Below, in pieces: positions 9,017 to 18,342 of a stretch of 64,000 bases of DNA; position 1 is the first letter of the stretch, and each line of letters starts with the position of its first letter. The DNA comes from Cohaesibacter sp. GTDB lineage: Bacteria > Pseudomonadota > Alphaproteobacteria > Rhizobiales > Cohaesibacteraceae. The notes under the pieces were generated by a model. It saw only the letters and a list, made by a program, of their open reading frames with translations, did no database searches and was not told the origin of the DNA. Position numbers and translations under genes: made by a program. Location: contig JAOAQZ010000038.1 of assembly GCA_025210795.1 (NCBI GenBank), positions 1 to 64,000 on the forward strand, read 5' to 3'.

Positions 9017-9913
9017 CTAATTCACCTGCCAGCGCTTGGCTTGCAAAACCAAACGCCCAACCATCGTCCCGATCTGCAACCGATAAACGGCAACGACTGG
9101 TTCATTTCCAACCGGCACAAACCAAGCTTCCAGATCCTTATTATTCTCCATAAACTTGGTGCTTTTCTTATTGGGGCGATGACCCGCAACAAAACGAAGC
9201 CGGGCGCCACAACGAGTCACCGGTCCTGTATAGCCATCCTTGCTCGATGCCTTTACATTTTTGGTGCCTTTATAATAAAGCTCAATATTATAGCGCCAGC
9301 GACCATCAAACATCCGAACGGTGCGGTTACAAACGCTCTTTCCAACCCGATGCTTTACAGACTTGGTGGACAAAATCAAACCACTGAGCGGATCAACAAT
9401 CCCTCTGGTGTGGACCCGCTTGAGGGGAATCCGGTCTTTTACCTTGGAGACTGGAGGGCTTGCCGTAAAATCTTTTACATTGCCCGAGCGCATTGCGATC
9501 TGCACAACATTGCGGATTTTATTCTCGCGTGAATTGAGAGCATAAGAGCTGGGCATCAATTTCTCGCCCTTAAAGCGCCCCTTGCTGACGGCACGGCCTT
9601 TGCTATCAACAAACATCCTGGAAACACCCGATGTTTTAGCATAGCCATCAATCGAATAGTTGCGCCCTTTGACAGTGGCAGTCACCCCGCCCTTGCCAAC
9701 AGGAATGCCGGCAATAGACATACGGAAACTGGCTTTGACCTCGGTTGCCTGCGCCTGTTCCACGCCAACAAGTGCCGCCCATGCGGCTGCCAAGGCAAAT
9801 GCAGCACTGGTGATACGCCGCTCAGTCTTTGTTTGGCACAAAAGCTTGGCCTGAGGCCCTACAGCCTTCTGACTGGCAATTGCAGATCTTCCAAATGGAG
9901 CAATCAAAACCAT
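9017..9913 (-). CDS. DUF3108-domain exported protein
   Basis: This 298-residue protein has a long N-terminal region and a hydrophobic segment (about residues 34-52) ending in Ala-rich VEQAQA, consistent with a signal peptide and export to the periplasm. The mature part shows the DUF3108 pattern: a lipocalin/beta-barrel-like start (ASFRMSIAGIPVGKG), the VDPLSGLI motif near residue 170, and a C-terminal FVAGHRPNKKS segment. The family's function is unknown; it is often placed next to rpmB in Rhizobiales, as here on the opposite strand. The ATG is preceded by AGGGG at good distance. It has its own terminator and no operon partner. Confidence 0.85.
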   Translation of the reverse strand: MVLIAPFGRSAIASQKAVGPQAKLLCQTKTERRITSAAFALAAAWAALVGVEQAQATEVKASFRMSIAGIPVGKGGVTATVKGRNYSIDGYAKTSGVSRMFVDSKGRAVSKGRFKGEKLMPSSYALNSRENKIRNVVQIAMRSGNVKDFTASPPVSKVKDRIPLKRVHTRGIVDPLSGLILSTKSVKHRVGKSVCNRTVRMFDGRWRYNIELYYKGTKNVKASSKDGYTGPVTRCGARLRFVAGHRPNKKSTKFMENNKDLEAWFVPVGNEPVVAVYRLQIGTMVGRLVLQAKRWQVN

Positions 9914-10386
9914 GGATATCCCCTAAAATACGCCGGATATTGGCACAAAGCGAAAAGAACAGATCTGAAATCAGCAATCACGGGAAAGGCAACTTCCAAC
10001 TTCTGAACACTCATCCCCACTTCAAAGACAATATATCTCTTAGTTTTCGCTTAATATGGTTAACAATTTTCATCCCACAGGGACATTTAGACCAGATATT
10101 GCGGCAAATTGTGGGCGCACTGTCTTAATTCTTTTCTCCTTTTCGCAGTCAGGTGCCAGGCGCGATATAAGAAACCAAGCACATATTCCCCTGTCGCTCA
10201 GGACAGCGAGAACACAAGACCAATCCTTTTCCCTCTCACTCTGTGTGTGGAGGGAAGAGGATGAGAAAAAGCAAGCAAACAGCAATTTTGCCACCACTTG
10301 GCCAAGTGATAGAGAAGAGGATGCCCAAAAGCTGCAGATTCTTTGCATTTTCCAACAAATCCCCCCATAACAGGTCCCAGACTCAC
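9914..10386. other. Intergenic region between the DUF3108 gene and rpmB
   Basis: No gene supported. It holds the DUF3108 promoter (minus) and a perfect 14-base palindrome CACTTGGCCAAGTG at 10295-10308 of unknown role. The remainder up to 10386 shows nothing recognisable. Confidence 0.45.
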
Positions 10387-10415
10387 TTGACGGATGGTCC
10401 AAGGGTCATTATACC
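10387..10415 (+). promoter_or_regulatory. Probable sigma-70 promoter of rpmB
   Basis: TTGACG at 10387-10392 and TATACC at 10410-10415, separated by exactly 17 bases, 102 bases upstream of the rpmB start. Confidence 0.65.
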
Positions 10416-10434
10416 GAGGCAACTTTCCGTCGAT

Positions 10435-10493
10435 CTGCGCTCGCGCAGAAGACTGGATCATCAAATTCCATGACCGGACGCCAATGTGCGTCC
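10435..10493 (+). promoter_or_regulatory. Structured 5' leader of rpmB
   Basis: Two perfect hairpins lie in the predicted leader: CTGCGC-TC-GCGCAG at 10435-10448 (a two-base spacer, so the loop must open by at least one pair) and GGACGC-CAATGT-GCGTCC at 10476-10493. They sit between the predicted transcription start and the ribosome-binding site, where ribosomal-protein leaders act. Binding of L28 or another factor is only an inference. Confidence 0.4.
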
Positions 10494-10516
10494 GAATCAG
10501 TTTGTGAGGTATTTCC

Positions 10517-10807
10517 ATGGCACGGCGCTGTGAACTAACCGGCAAAGGCGTACAGTCCGGTAACAATGTCAGCCACGCGAAAAACAGAACTCGTCGTCGT
10601 TTTCTGCCAAACTTGGTCAATGTGACCCTGTTGAGCGAAACTCTCGGCGCCGGTGTCAAGATGCGCATCAGCGCTCATGCACTGCGTTCTGTTGAGCATC
10701 GCGGTGGCCTTGATGCATTTCTTGCCAAATCCAAAGATGCGGATCTTTCCAAGAACGCCCTTTTGATCAAGCGTAAGATCGAAAAAGCACAGGCTGTTGC
10801 GTCCTAA
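10517..10807 (+). CDS. rpmB: Large ribosomal subunit protein bL28
   Basis: This 96-residue basic protein starts [23 protein letters not shown], the highly conserved bL28 N terminus, and has the alphaproteobacterial length (longer than the 78-residue E. coli protein) with the C-terminal GGLDAFLAK extension. It is a structural component of the 50S subunit. A promoter and structured leader lie upstream and a strong terminator follows, so it is probably a single-gene transcript. Confidence 0.98.
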   Translation: MARRCELTGKGVQSGNNVSHAKNRTRRRFLPNLVNVTLLSETLGAGVKMRISAHALRSVEHRGGLDAFLAKSKDADLSKNALLIKRKIEKAQAVAS

Positions 10808-10831
10808 GAGGCACAACTCCCTGACAAATAG

Positions 10832-10866
10832 AAAAAGCAGTGCCCTAACAGGTGCTGCTTTTTTTT
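10832..10866 (+). terminator. Terminator of rpmB
   Basis: AAAAAGCAG...CTGCTTTTTTTT hairpin 25 bases after the stop codon, with a run of eight or more T. Confidence 0.9.
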
Positions 10867-10919
10867 CAACATCTGCAATGGGCTATTTTCCTGTTCGCAG
10901 TCTATAAGGAGAGTGACAC

Positions 10920-11558
10920 ATGGTTGCTACTCGTACCGGCCTGATCATAGGCATTCTGGCAATGGCGATAACTGTCGTTGCGTCCAATTATCTGGTCCAA
11001 TTCCCTTTTGAGCCGTTGGGCTTGCAAGACCTGCTCACTTGGGGGGCCTTTACCTATCCGGTTGCTTTTCTGGTCACAGATCTGACCAATCGCCGATTTG
11101 GCCCGGCAGCGGCCCGCAAAGTTGTCTTTGTCGGTTTTGCCCTTGCGGTTCTGTGGTCCATCTGGGTGGCTTCCCCGCGCATTGCTATTGCCTCGGGCAC
11201 AGCCTTCCTCACCGCACAATTGCTTGACGTTTTCGTCTTTAACAAGCTGCGCCAAACCCGCTGGTGGCAAGCCCCGCTTGTCTCATCCTTCCTTGGCTCT
11301 AGCCTTGATACCCTGCTGTTTTTCGGCATGGCATTTGCCACAAGCTTTGCCTTTCTTGACACATCCTTTGGCATGGAAGCAGACGCCTTCCCCGCTGGAA
11401 TGGCTCCGTTCCTTTATATCGAAAGCTTGCAAGCTCCACGCTGGGTCAGCTGGGCTGTCGGGGATTATGGCGTTAAATTGCTGGTGTCTCTGGCTATGCT
11501 TGCCCCATACAAGCTGCTGCGCAGCCGGGCAGATGATTTCTCCGCCGCGCGGGCGTAA
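10920..11558 (+). CDS. VUT-family (YhhQ-like) probable queuosine precursor transporter
   Basis: This 212-residue integral membrane protein has about five to six hydrophobic segments. It carries the family features of DUF165/YhhQ: TYPVAFLVTDLTNRRFGPAAARKVV (here residues about 45-70) and the later QLLDVFVFNKLRQ and SSFLGSSLDTLLFF motifs. E. coli YhhQ imports preQ0/preQ1 for queuosine synthesis. AAGGAG precedes the ATG well. I looked for a preQ1 riboswitch in the 110-base leader and did not see one. A GluQ-RS gene, which modifies queuosine in tRNA-Asp, occurs elsewhere in this window, agreeing with queuosine use. Confidence 0.87.
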   Translation: MVATRTGLIIGILAMAITVVASNYLVQFPFEPLGLQDLLTWGAFTYPVAFLVTDLTNRRFGPAAARKVVFVGFALAVLWSIWVASPRIAIASGTAFLTAQLLDVFVFNKLRQTRWWQAPLVSSFLGSSLDTLLFFGMAFATSFAFLDTSFGMEADAFPAGMAPFLYIESLQAPRWVSWAVGDYGVKLLVSLAMLAPYKLLRSRADDFSAARA

Positions 11559-11577
11559 AGTATTTCGGCACAACAAG

Positions 11578-11607
11578 TTTCAGGGTTTGATCCATCAAAC
11601 CCTGAAA
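11578..11607. terminator. Perfect 13-bp hairpin between convergent genes
   Basis: TTTCAGGGTTTGA-TCCA-TCAAACCCTGAAA. It lacks a T-tract beyond the stem but sits between the transporter gene (+) and the phytase-like gene (-), so it probably protects or ends both transcripts. Confidence 0.55.
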
Positions 11608-11639
11608 GCCTCTCCCTCAAACTCCCAAAGACAATCACC

Positions 11640-12677
11640 CTAGTTTGCGGAGAGGCGAAATTGCAGCAGCACGGTCCGTTGCAGCATATTGAAATTGTCA
11701 TCTGACACCATGGTCAGAAGAGACGAGCCATCAGCAAGGCTCTGGACCGCTAATCCTTCCAGATTATCCAGCTCATAGCGCAGATCTCCCTTAAAGAGCG
11801 TCTCAAATCGCGTAATCGCGCCCGCTCTCAAGTCGCCACTGGCAATACGCCTTAGCTGAATGGTCAGACCTCTTAAAAGAGAGAAATCCCGCTCCAGAAT
11901 GAGCAAATCCCCATTTGCCAGAAATGCTGCATCCGTCACCCGCAATTTACCACTTTGGGGAAGCACAAAGCGCTTGGTCCGCCCTTTTCGAAGGATCCAA
12001 CCCTGAATATTGCTCCCCTTTGCCCGCTCGGACATCAGCACCAGCCCACCAGCCAGCGGACTGCTATCAGGCGCGATCGCCACAGCTTCAAGCCCGGCAT
12101 TGCCACGGCTAGCCTTACGCAAAGCTTTGGGCAGTTTGATATCTTTAAGCGCCGTCTTTGGGCGACCGCCTGAGAGCTTATAAGGCACAAGGCGGCTCGC
12201 CCCCTCAAACGACACCCAAGCCATCGCCCCCTTGGCATCCAACCCTTCAGCATCCCGTCGCCATTTGGCCTTTTTGGTGCGCAGACCCGGCAGCAATTCA
12301 AGGGATGCATCACGAATGCCCACCGGCTGGCCTTGCGCTGTTACCAATTCGCCGGAAATCGCATTGCCCTGATCTGTCACTGCTAAAAAACGCTGCGGCC
12401 CCGTCCAGGAAAAGCCGGATATCCCGCCAAAATCACTCTGTTTAGGGCTTGTGAGAACAAGCCCGCCAACCCATTCCAGCTTGCCAAAGCTCATCTTGTC
12501 GGGCTGCAAGCGGTCAAAATGGGGGATAATCTCACTATCGATCACAATCGGTGCCGCTTGAGCAGGTTGGATAGCCACAAAGGCACTGAGAACCAGAGCA
12601 AACCCACTCAAAAGGGTTTGCTTACGGCAGCTTTCCGCTACGCGAAAAATCGAACGAGATACAAGAGAAGAGGCCAT
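11640..12677 (-). CDS. Secreted protein with 'esterase-like activity of phytase' domain
   Basis: About 345 residues with a cleavable signal peptide (hydrophobic TLLSGFALVLSAFVA then QPAQA). The mature part is a beta-propeller-like phytase-like domain: DFGGISGFSW, FLAVTDQGN and AEGLDAKGAM are family-type blade motifs, and NLEGLAV recurs near the C terminus. Such proteins are annotated as having esterase-like activity related to phytases; the substrate is not known. The ATG at 12677 is chosen because it directly precedes the signal peptide; the frame stays open 51 codons further upstream without signal-peptide logic. It lies downstream of cobT but a terminator separates them. Confidence 0.8.
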   Translation of the reverse strand: MASSLVSRSIFRVAESCRKQTLLSGFALVLSAFVAIQPAQAAPIVIDSEIIPHFDRLQPDKMSFGKLEWVGGLVLTSPKQSDFGGISGFSWTGPQRFLAVTDQGNAISGELVTAQGQPVGIRDASLELLPGLRTKKAKWRRDAEGLDAKGAMAWVSFEGASRLVPYKLSGGRPKTALKDIKLPKALRKASRGNAGLEAVAIAPDSSPLAGGLVLMSERAKGSNIQGWILRKGRTKRFVLPQSGKLRVTDAAFLANGDLLILERDFSLLRGLTIQLRRIASGDLRAGAITRFETLFKGDLRYELDNLEGLAVQSLADGSSLLTMVSDDNFNMLQRTVLLQFRLSAN

Positions 12678-12817
12678 CACAATAGCGATCCCAAAATCAG
12701 GAAAAGAGGGAAAGATCCCTTCAAGATATGGCAAAGAGAAGGCCTTCGCCGCCAAAATCCCTTTTATGCACATGGGCAAAGGGGGACCATGCCCACTTGG
12801 CTTGATGATGGGCATAA

Positions 12818-12854
12818 AAGAAAAGGGCAAGGCCCAAAAGCACCCTGCCCTTTA
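12818..12854 (-). terminator. Terminator of the cobS-cobT operon
   Basis: On the minus strand AAAGGGCA...TGCCCTTTT hairpin followed by CTTTT, starting 29 bases after the cobT stop. Confidence 0.75.
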
Positions 12855-12882
12855 TGTCTAACCTGGCACGTTCGATACGAGA

Positions 12883-14742
12883 TCAAGAGCGGCCATTTTC
12901 ATCAAACAATTCAGCCAGCTTTTCTGTCATCGCCCCGCCGAGCTCTTCCGCATCAATGATGGTCAGCGCCCGCTTGTAATAGCGCGTCACATCATGACCA
13001 ATGCCAATGGCAAGAAGATCAACTGATGAGCGGGTTTCAATCTCTTCGATCACATCACGCAAATGCTTTTCAAGATAATTGCCCGGATTGACCGACAAAG
13101 TAGAATCATCCACCGGCGCGCCATCAGAAATCATCATCAAAATCTTGCGCTGCTCAGGCCGCCCCAAAAGACGCTTATGCGCCCAATCCAGAGCTTCCCC
13201 GTCGATATTTTCTTTCAGAAGCCCCTCGCGCATCATAAGCCCAAGATTACGCCGCGACCGCCGCCAAGGGCTATCAGCCGACTTATAGATGATATGACGT
13301 AAATCGTTCAGCCGTCCCGGATTGGCGGGCTTTTCAGCCTTCAGCCATGCCTCGCGGGATTGCCCGCCCTTCCACGCTTTGGTGGTAAAGCCCAGAATTT
13401 CGACCTTCACATTGCACCGCTCCAATGTTCTGGCCAGAATATCGGCGCAGGTGGCCGCAATGGAAATCGGCCGACCACGCATGGAGCCGGAATTATCAAT
13501 CAGCAATGTCACAACCGTATCGCGGAACTCGGTATCACGCTCCCATTTAAAGGAGAGCGGACGCATCGGGTCGGTGACAACACGGGTCAGGCGGGCCGTA
13601 TCCAGCATGCCTTCTTCAAGATCAAAGTCCCAACCGCGATTTTGCTGGGCAAGCAGACGGCGTTGCAGCCGGTTGGCAAGACGGGCAACGACACTGTGCA
13701 AATTCTGCAATTGCTTATCAAGCTGCCCGCGCAGGCGATCAAGTTCGGCTGCCTCGCACAGCTCTTCTGCAAGAATGACCTCATCAAAGGTCTTGGTATA
13801 AATCTTGTAACCGGTTTCAGGCTCATTGCGACCATAAGATTTGGGCTGCGTCGTCTCGGCGCTGTCATCCCCAACCTCATCATCAATATCCTGCATATCC
13901 TGTGAGGATTGTTCTTCAGACTCGCTCTCGCCCGCCTCCATATCCTCACCGGATTGCTCGGCCTGCTGCTCTTCTTGCTGCTCACCGCTCTGGGCTTCGT
14001 CCGAGGTTTGATCCTGCTTGGAATCCTCGTTGGAGCCCTCATCCGTATCGTCAGAATTCTCGTCGCTGTCTTCCGGATCGCCGCCCATATCTTCGGCCAC
14101 ATCAAGATCGGCCAAAACCCGGCGAAGGTGACGGGCAAACAGAGCCTGATCGGCAATATCAGCGTCAAGCTTTTCAAGGCTATCACCTGCCAGTTCTTCA
14201 ACCCAGCCGCGCCATTGGTCAACAAGCGCAGTGGCAGATGCAGGGATGGGCTTGCCGGTGAGCTTTTCGCGCACCATCAGCGAGAGAACATGATCAAGCG
14301 GGGCATCTTCCGTCCGGCTGGAATCACCGGTCACAACCTTGGAATAGCGATCTTCCAGCATGGCTGACAAATTACCCGCCAGACCTTCCATTTGCCGCGC
14401 ACCAATAGATTCAACCCGTGCCTGTTCGACAGCATCAAACACCCCGCGTGCCCGGCTGCCGTCTGGCGCATGGCGCGCATGAATATGCGGATCATGACAG
14501 GCAACCCGCAAAGCAAGCGAATCCGCCTGACCGCGCAAAATAGCAGCATTTTCAGGGCTCAAAGCCCGAGGCGGCTCAGGCAGCCGTGCTTGACCGGACG
14601 TCAAGATTGCCCGATCAGAGGAGAAATGCACCTCAAGATCCACATGTCCCGCAATGGCTTTCAGCGTTCCCCCGACCGAGCGTTTGAAACGCTCGTTGGG
14701 TTCGATCTGACCATGCAATTTATTATGATGCTTGCCGGACAT
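12883..14742 (-). CDS. cobT: Cobaltochelatase subunit CobT
   Basis: This 619-residue subunit belongs to the aerobic (late cobalt insertion) cobaltochelatase CobNST, which inserts Co2+ into hydrogenobyrinic acid a,c-diamide in the cytoplasm. The N-terminal CobT domain is followed by a strongly acidic Asp/Glu/Gln/Ser stretch (about residues 215-295) and a C-terminal von Willebrand A domain with the MIDAS motif DNSGS at about residue 412 and SDGAPVDD later. It starts 61 bases after the cobS stop on the same strand, and CobS and CobT form the AAA+/VWA chaperone pair, so co-transcription is expected. CobN is not in this window. Confidence 0.96.
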   Translation of the reverse strand: MSGKHHNKLHGQIEPNERFKRSVGGTLKAIAGHVDLEVHFSSDRAILTSGQARLPEPPRALSPENAAILRGQADSLALRVACHDPHIHARHAPDGSRARGVFDAVEQARVESIGARQMEGLAGNLSAMLEDRYSKVVTGDSSRTEDAPLDHVLSLMVREKLTGKPIPASATALVDQWRGWVEELAGDSLEKLDADIADQALFARHLRRVLADLDVAEDMGGDPEDSDENSDDTDEGSNEDSKQDQTSDEAQSGEQQEEQQAEQSGEDMEAGESESEEQSSQDMQDIDDEVGDDSAETTQPKSYGRNEPETGYKIYTKTFDEVILAEELCEAAELDRLRGQLDKQLQNLHSVVARLANRLQRRLLAQQNRGWDFDLEEGMLDTARLTRVVTDPMRPLSFKWERDTEFRDTVVTLLIDNSGSMRGRPISIAATCADILARTLERCNVKVEILGFTTKAWKGGQSREAWLKAEKPANPGRLNDLRHIIYKSADSPWRRSRRNLGLMMREGLLKENIDGEALDWAHKRLLGRPEQRKILMMISDGAPVDDSTLSVNPGNYLEKHLRDVIEEIETRSSVDLLAIGIGHDVTRYYKRALTIIDAEELGGAMTEKLAELFDENGRS

Positions 14743-14803
14743 AGGGGTCTTTTCTCACAGCTGACAAGGATGCAATAGCAACAACGAAAGAGCCGCCGCC
14801 AGC

Positions 14804-15778
14804 TTAGCTAACGGCTACATTGAGCGAAGATTCTGGCAATTCTTCACCAAAGCAACGCTGGTAAAACTCGGCCACGAGCGGCTGTTCCAGCTCATCGCAT
14901 TTGTTGATGAAGGTCACGCGGAAAGCAAAAGCAATATCGCCAAAGATATCCGCATTCTCCGCCCAGGTGATCACGCTACGCGGGCTCATCACCGTTGACA
15001 GATCCCCGTTCATAAAGGCGTTACGGGTAAGATCAGCCACACGCACCATTTTGGAGGCAACCTCGGCATCAAGCCCTTTGACTTTTGCCAGCACGATATT
15101 CACTTCATTATCATGGGGCAGATAGTTAAGGGTTGTCACAATAGACCAGCGATCCATCTGACCCTGGTTGATCTGCTGCGTACCATGATAGAGGCCGGAT
15201 GTATCCCCAAGCCCCACAGTGTTGGCCGTTGCAAACAGGCGGAAGGATGGATGCGGACGGATCACGCGGTTCTGATCAAGAAGGGTCAGGCGACCCGCAA
15301 CTTCCAGAACGCGCTGGATCACAAACATCACGTCAGGGCGACCGGCATCATATTCGTCAAACACCAAGGCCACATTATTTTGCAAAGCCCAAGGCAGAAT
15401 CCCGTCGCGGAATTCGGTAACCTGTTTACCATCTTTAAGAACAATCGCATCTTTACCGATCAGATCGATACGCGAAATATGGCTATCAAGATTGACACGA
15501 ACACAAGGCCAGTTAAGGCGAGCGGCAACCTGCTCGATATGAGAGGATTTACCGGTGCCGTGATAACCAGAAATCATCACACGGCGATTATGGGTAAAGC
15601 CCGCCAGAATTGCCAAAGTGGTTTCACGATCAAACAGATAATCAGGATCAAGATCCGGCACATGGCTGGTAGGCGTGGAATAGGCCGGGACCATCATATC
15701 AACATCAAGGCCAAAGACCTCCCGCACAGAAAGTTCAGTATCGGGCAAATTGGCGACTTCTTGGCTCATGTGGTTCAT
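14804..15778 (-). CDS. cobS: Cobaltochelatase subunit CobS (AAA+ ATPase)
   Basis: This MoxR-like AAA+ ATPase energises CobN for cobalt insertion with CobT. Walker A GYHGTGKS lies near residue 70-77, Walker [10 protein letters not shown] about 75 residues later, and sensor 1 in LFATANTVG. Length is 324 residues with the ATG at 15778, matching the usual CobS size; the frame stays open far upstream but those residues are not CobS-like. The ribosome-binding site is weak (GAG about ten bases upstream), and a second ATG three codons later is an alternative start. Gene order J-domain gene, cobS, cobT is common in Rhizobiales. Confidence 0.95.
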   Translation of the reverse strand: MNHMSQEVANLPDTELSVREVFGLDVDMMVPAYSTPTSHVPDLDPDYLFDRETTLAILAGFTHNRRVMISGYHGTGKSSHIEQVAARLNWPCVRVNLDSHISRIDLIGKDAIVLKDGKQVTEFRDGILPWALQNNVALVFDEYDAGRPDVMFVIQRVLEVAGRLTLLDQNRVIRPHPSFRLFATANTVGLGDTSGLYHGTQQINQGQMDRWSIVTTLNYLPHDNEVNIVLAKVKGLDAEVASKMVRVADLTRNAFMNGDLSTVMSPRSVITWAENADIFGDIAFAFRVTFINKCDELEQPLVAEFYQRCFGEELPESSLNVAVS

Positions 15779-15982
15779 TTCAGTGCTCTGGGTAACAACA
15801 TCGGCCCGTAAGGCCCGACAAGGCAAAGCCATAATGTGGGGCGAAACCGATAAGGAAAGGGTCATTCTTGAGCGGCAACTTACTGCAAAGACTTTTAAAA
15901 GAGCAACACAAATCCGCCTCAAGGCGCGGATATTTCCCTCAATCGTGACCGATTTGCGACAGGAGAGCAGATCCCAAAAGAC

Positions 15983-16009
15983 AAAAAGCGCCCGCAAACG
16001 GGCGCTTTC
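15983..16009 (-). terminator. Terminator of the J-domain gene
   Basis: AAAGCGCCCG-TTTG-CGGGCGCTTTTT on the minus strand, followed by more T. It separates the J-domain gene from cobS, so cobS needs its own promoter in 15779-15982. Confidence 0.92.
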
Positions 16010-16043
16010 TGAAAATCATATCAGAGAAACACGATAGGGCGTG

Positions 16044-16664
16044 CTAGCAATAACCGCCGGCTTTGAGCGTGTTATAGGCAGCAATCACCGCCTGCAAACG
16101 CTCTTCACATGCCCGATCCCCTTTGTTGAGATCTGGATGGTTCTCTTTCAAAAGGCGCTTGTAAGCGCGCTTTACATCATCCACGCTGGCAGGCAATGTC
16201 AGGCCCAAGGTCTCAAAGGCCTTGGCTTCGAGCGGCCGCAATTTCCGGGTCTGGTTGGAATGACGAGACCGCCGTTTGGCACGTTCTGCTGCCCGCTGGT
16301 GCTGACCATCAGAAAAACCGGTTGTCTCCCAGCTTTTGCCGCGCGCTTCACCTGCTTTGTGGGTTTCATTGCCCCAGGCATTTACACCCATTTTCCAGGT
16401 TGGACGACCACCGGTTGCCCGATCATCTTGAGCCGCCTCGTCCTCACTGCCGGAGAAATAGTCGTAATTGCGGTTAAACTCCCGGGCATGCTCTGCGCAG
16501 AAATTATGGAAGTCTTTCGGACCGCCTCCCCGCTTGGGTGCCTTGCAGCCGCCTTGCTTGTCACAATCCGGCCATTCGCATTTTTCAGCTTCTTGTTGCT
16601 TTTTGCGACGTTCGACAGCAGGTTTGATGCGGATCGAATCAAAGAGTTTCGAATCTAGTTTCAT
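16044..16664 (-). CDS. J-domain (DnaJ-like) protein with C-terminal J domain
   Basis: This 206-residue cytoplasmic protein has its J domain at the C terminus (about residues 145-203) with the essential HPD in NHPDLN and the closing AYNTL motif. The N-terminal part contains a short Cys/His-containing segment (CEWPDCDKQGGCKAP ... CAEH) that could bind zinc, and an FNRNYDYFSG segment typical of this small family in Alphaproteobacteria. J domains stimulate Hsp70 ATPase activity; the client is unknown. It is divergent from bolA and upstream of cobS, a conserved arrangement whose functional meaning is unclear. Confidence 0.9.
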   Translation of the reverse strand: MKLDSKLFDSIRIKPAVERRKKQQEAEKCEWPDCDKQGGCKAPKRGGGPKDFHNFCAEHAREFNRNYDYFSGSEDEAAQDDRATGGRPTWKMGVNAWGNETHKAGEARGKSWETTGFSDGQHQRAAERAKRRSRHSNQTRKLRPLEAKAFETLGLTLPASVDDVKRAYKRLLKENHPDLNKGDRACEERLQAVIAAYNTLKAGGYC

Positions 16665-16751
16665 GAATCTGGTTTAGTTTCCGGAACGTGTGTGCCACAG
16701 TGATGCAAATCACCGTAAAATTTGAAGTCCAACAATTCACCATTGTTAGCC

Positions 16752-17012
16752 ATGACCGTCAAGAACAACATCGAGAAAAAATTAACTCATCAACTACAGC
16801 CAAGCCTTTTGGAGGTCATTGATGAATCAGAACAACACCGGGGCCATGGTGGATGGCAAGAAGGGGGCGAAACCCATTTCCGCATCCGCATTGCAGCACC
16901 AGCTTTTGCCGAACTTTCCCGCGTGCAGGCCCATCGTCTCGTCCATGACATCATCAAGGAAGAGCTTGATGGCCCCATTCATGCCCTCGCACTTGAAGTG
17001 ATCCGAGCCTAA
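16752..17012 (+). CDS. BolA-family protein
   Basis: This 86-residue protein has the BolA fold signature: an N-terminal helix (VKNNIEKKL), the loop with ESEQHRGHGGW, then SETHF-type GGETHFRIRIAAPAF, the RVQAHRLVH helix and a C-terminal IHALALE strand. BolA proteins partner with monothiol glutaredoxins in Fe-S or iron handling, or act as DNA-binding regulators. The loop lacks a Cys; conserved His residues are available as cluster ligands. The ATG before TVKNN is used; ten more codons upstream are open but not BolA-like. Confidence 0.93.
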   Translation: MTVKNNIEKKLTHQLQPSLLEVIDESEQHRGHGGWQEGGETHFRIRIAAPAFAELSRVQAHRLVHDIIKEELDGPIHALALEVIRA

Positions 17013-17177
17013 AGCCCGGCAAAAGGGCTATTCATCAATCAAGTTTGGCCCCAATTCCATTTAAGGCCTCTTTCTAAAATCAGCCTTCCTGCCCGCCAGC
17101 AACCAAACGCTTCCAACGCACAGGCAAAATGCTGGCAAAATTCACATCCGCCCTTCCCCTTTTGACAGGAGCCCTAC

Positions 17178-18326
17178 GTGAGCGCAAATGATGACTGGTC
17201 AGAGCCAACCCTGCTGGCCCAAGCCATGCATGCCATAGATGAGACCACTGGCGCAGTTGTCCCTCCTATTTATCCTGCCACCACCTTTGCCAGAAACGAG
17301 AATTATGATCTGCGCAATGGCTGGCTCTACAGCCGGGCGGGCAATCCCAATTATTGCGAGATCGAAACCCTGCTCACCACTTTGGAAGGCGGCAAGGGCG
17401 CACAATTATTCAGCTCCGGACTGGCAGCCTTTGCAGCGGCTATTCAAAGCTTTAAGCCCGGCGCGCATATTGTCGTGCCGTCAATCATGTATTTTGCCGC
17501 GCAAGTCTGGCTCAAGCGTCTGACAGATCGGGGCGACATTCATCTTACCATTTTTGACCCGTCAAAAGAAGGGGCTTTGGAAACGGCCATCATTCCCGGC
17601 AAAACAGATCTTTTATGGATCGAAACCGCGCTTAATCCAACCTGGGCCGTGATGGATATCGCCTATTGCGCCGAGTTGGTGCATAAGGCCGGTGGCCTGC
17701 TAGCGGTGGATTCCACGGTCACCCCGCCAGTTACCTGCAAACCCATCAAACATGGGGCAGATCTTGTCTATCATTCTGCCACCAAATATCTCAACGGTCA
17801 TTCCGATGTCTTGGGCGGCATTTTGGTCTGTGCCGATGACAATGAGCAATGGCAGGATATCTGCGCCATCCGCACAGCAACCGGCGGTGTGATGGGACCA
17901 TTTGAAGCATGGCTTTTGCTGCGCGGCATGCGAACGCTCTCCATCCGCTTTCGCGAGGCCAGCGACAATGCCATGGCCATTGCCCGCTATTTTGAAAGCC
18001 ATCCCAAGCTGGAAGCCGTGCTATATCCCGGCCTCAATTCCCACCCCGGCCACGACAGTGCCGCCCGCCAGTGCGAAAATGGCTTTGGCGGCATGATGTC
18101 GCTTCTCGTCAAAGGCGGATTTGACGAGGCGGTGACCGTCACCAAGGCTTTAAAGCTCTTTGTTCCGGCAACCTCACTTGGGGGCGTTGAAAGTCTTGTT
18201 GAGCACCGCAAAACAATTGAAGGGGATTTGAGCGACGTACCCGCCAACCTCATCCGCCTCTCCGTTGGCATTGAAAGCGCCAATGATCTGATTGCGGATC
18301 TGGAACAGGCCCTCAACCAGCTCTAG
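17178..18326 (+). CDS. Trans-sulfuration family PLP enzyme (cystathionine gamma-synthase/beta-lyase type)
   Basis: This 382-residue Cys/Met-metabolism PLP-dependent enzyme starts at a GTG with AGGAG seven bases upstream. Family features are PIYPATTFARN at the N terminus, YSRAGNPN (phosphate/PLP contacts), the PLP-binding Lys in HSATKYLNGHSD near residue 207, and the C-terminal TSLGGVESLVEHR. It could be a cystathionine gamma-synthase, beta-lyase or a methionine gamma-lyase-like enzyme; these are not safely separated by motif reading. It is convergent with corC with only 16 bases between stops and has no operon partner. Confidence 0.9.
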   Translation: MSANDDWSEPTLLAQAMHAIDETTGAVVPPIYPATTFARNENYDLRNGWLYSRAGNPNYCEIETLLTTLEGGKGAQLFSSGLAAFAAAIQSFKPGAHIVVPSIMYFAAQVWLKRLTDRGDIHLTIFDPSKEGALETAIIPGKTDLLWIETALNPTWAVMDIAYCAELVHKAGGLLAVDSTVTPPVTCKPIKHGADLVYHSATKYLNGHSDVLGGILVCADDNEQWQDICAIRTATGGVMGPFEAWLLLRGMRTLSIRFREASDNAMAIARYFESHPKLEAVLYPGLNSHPGHDSAARQCENGFGGMMSLLVKGGFDEAVTVTKALKLFVPATSLGGVESLVEHRKTIEGDLSDVPANLIRLSVGIESANDLIADLEQALNQL

Positions 18327-18342
18327 AAGGCGCCAAAGCCCC

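Noticed and set aside
10808..10919. preQ1 riboswitch in front of the queuosine-precursor-type transporter
   Set aside because: The leader holds only the rpmB terminator and a plain ribosome-binding site; no preQ1 aptamer pattern is visible.
12519..12959. 146-codon plus-strand frame across the phytase-like and cobT gene ends
   Set aside because: Spans a terminator and is antisense to the signal peptide of the phytase-like gene; no coding character.
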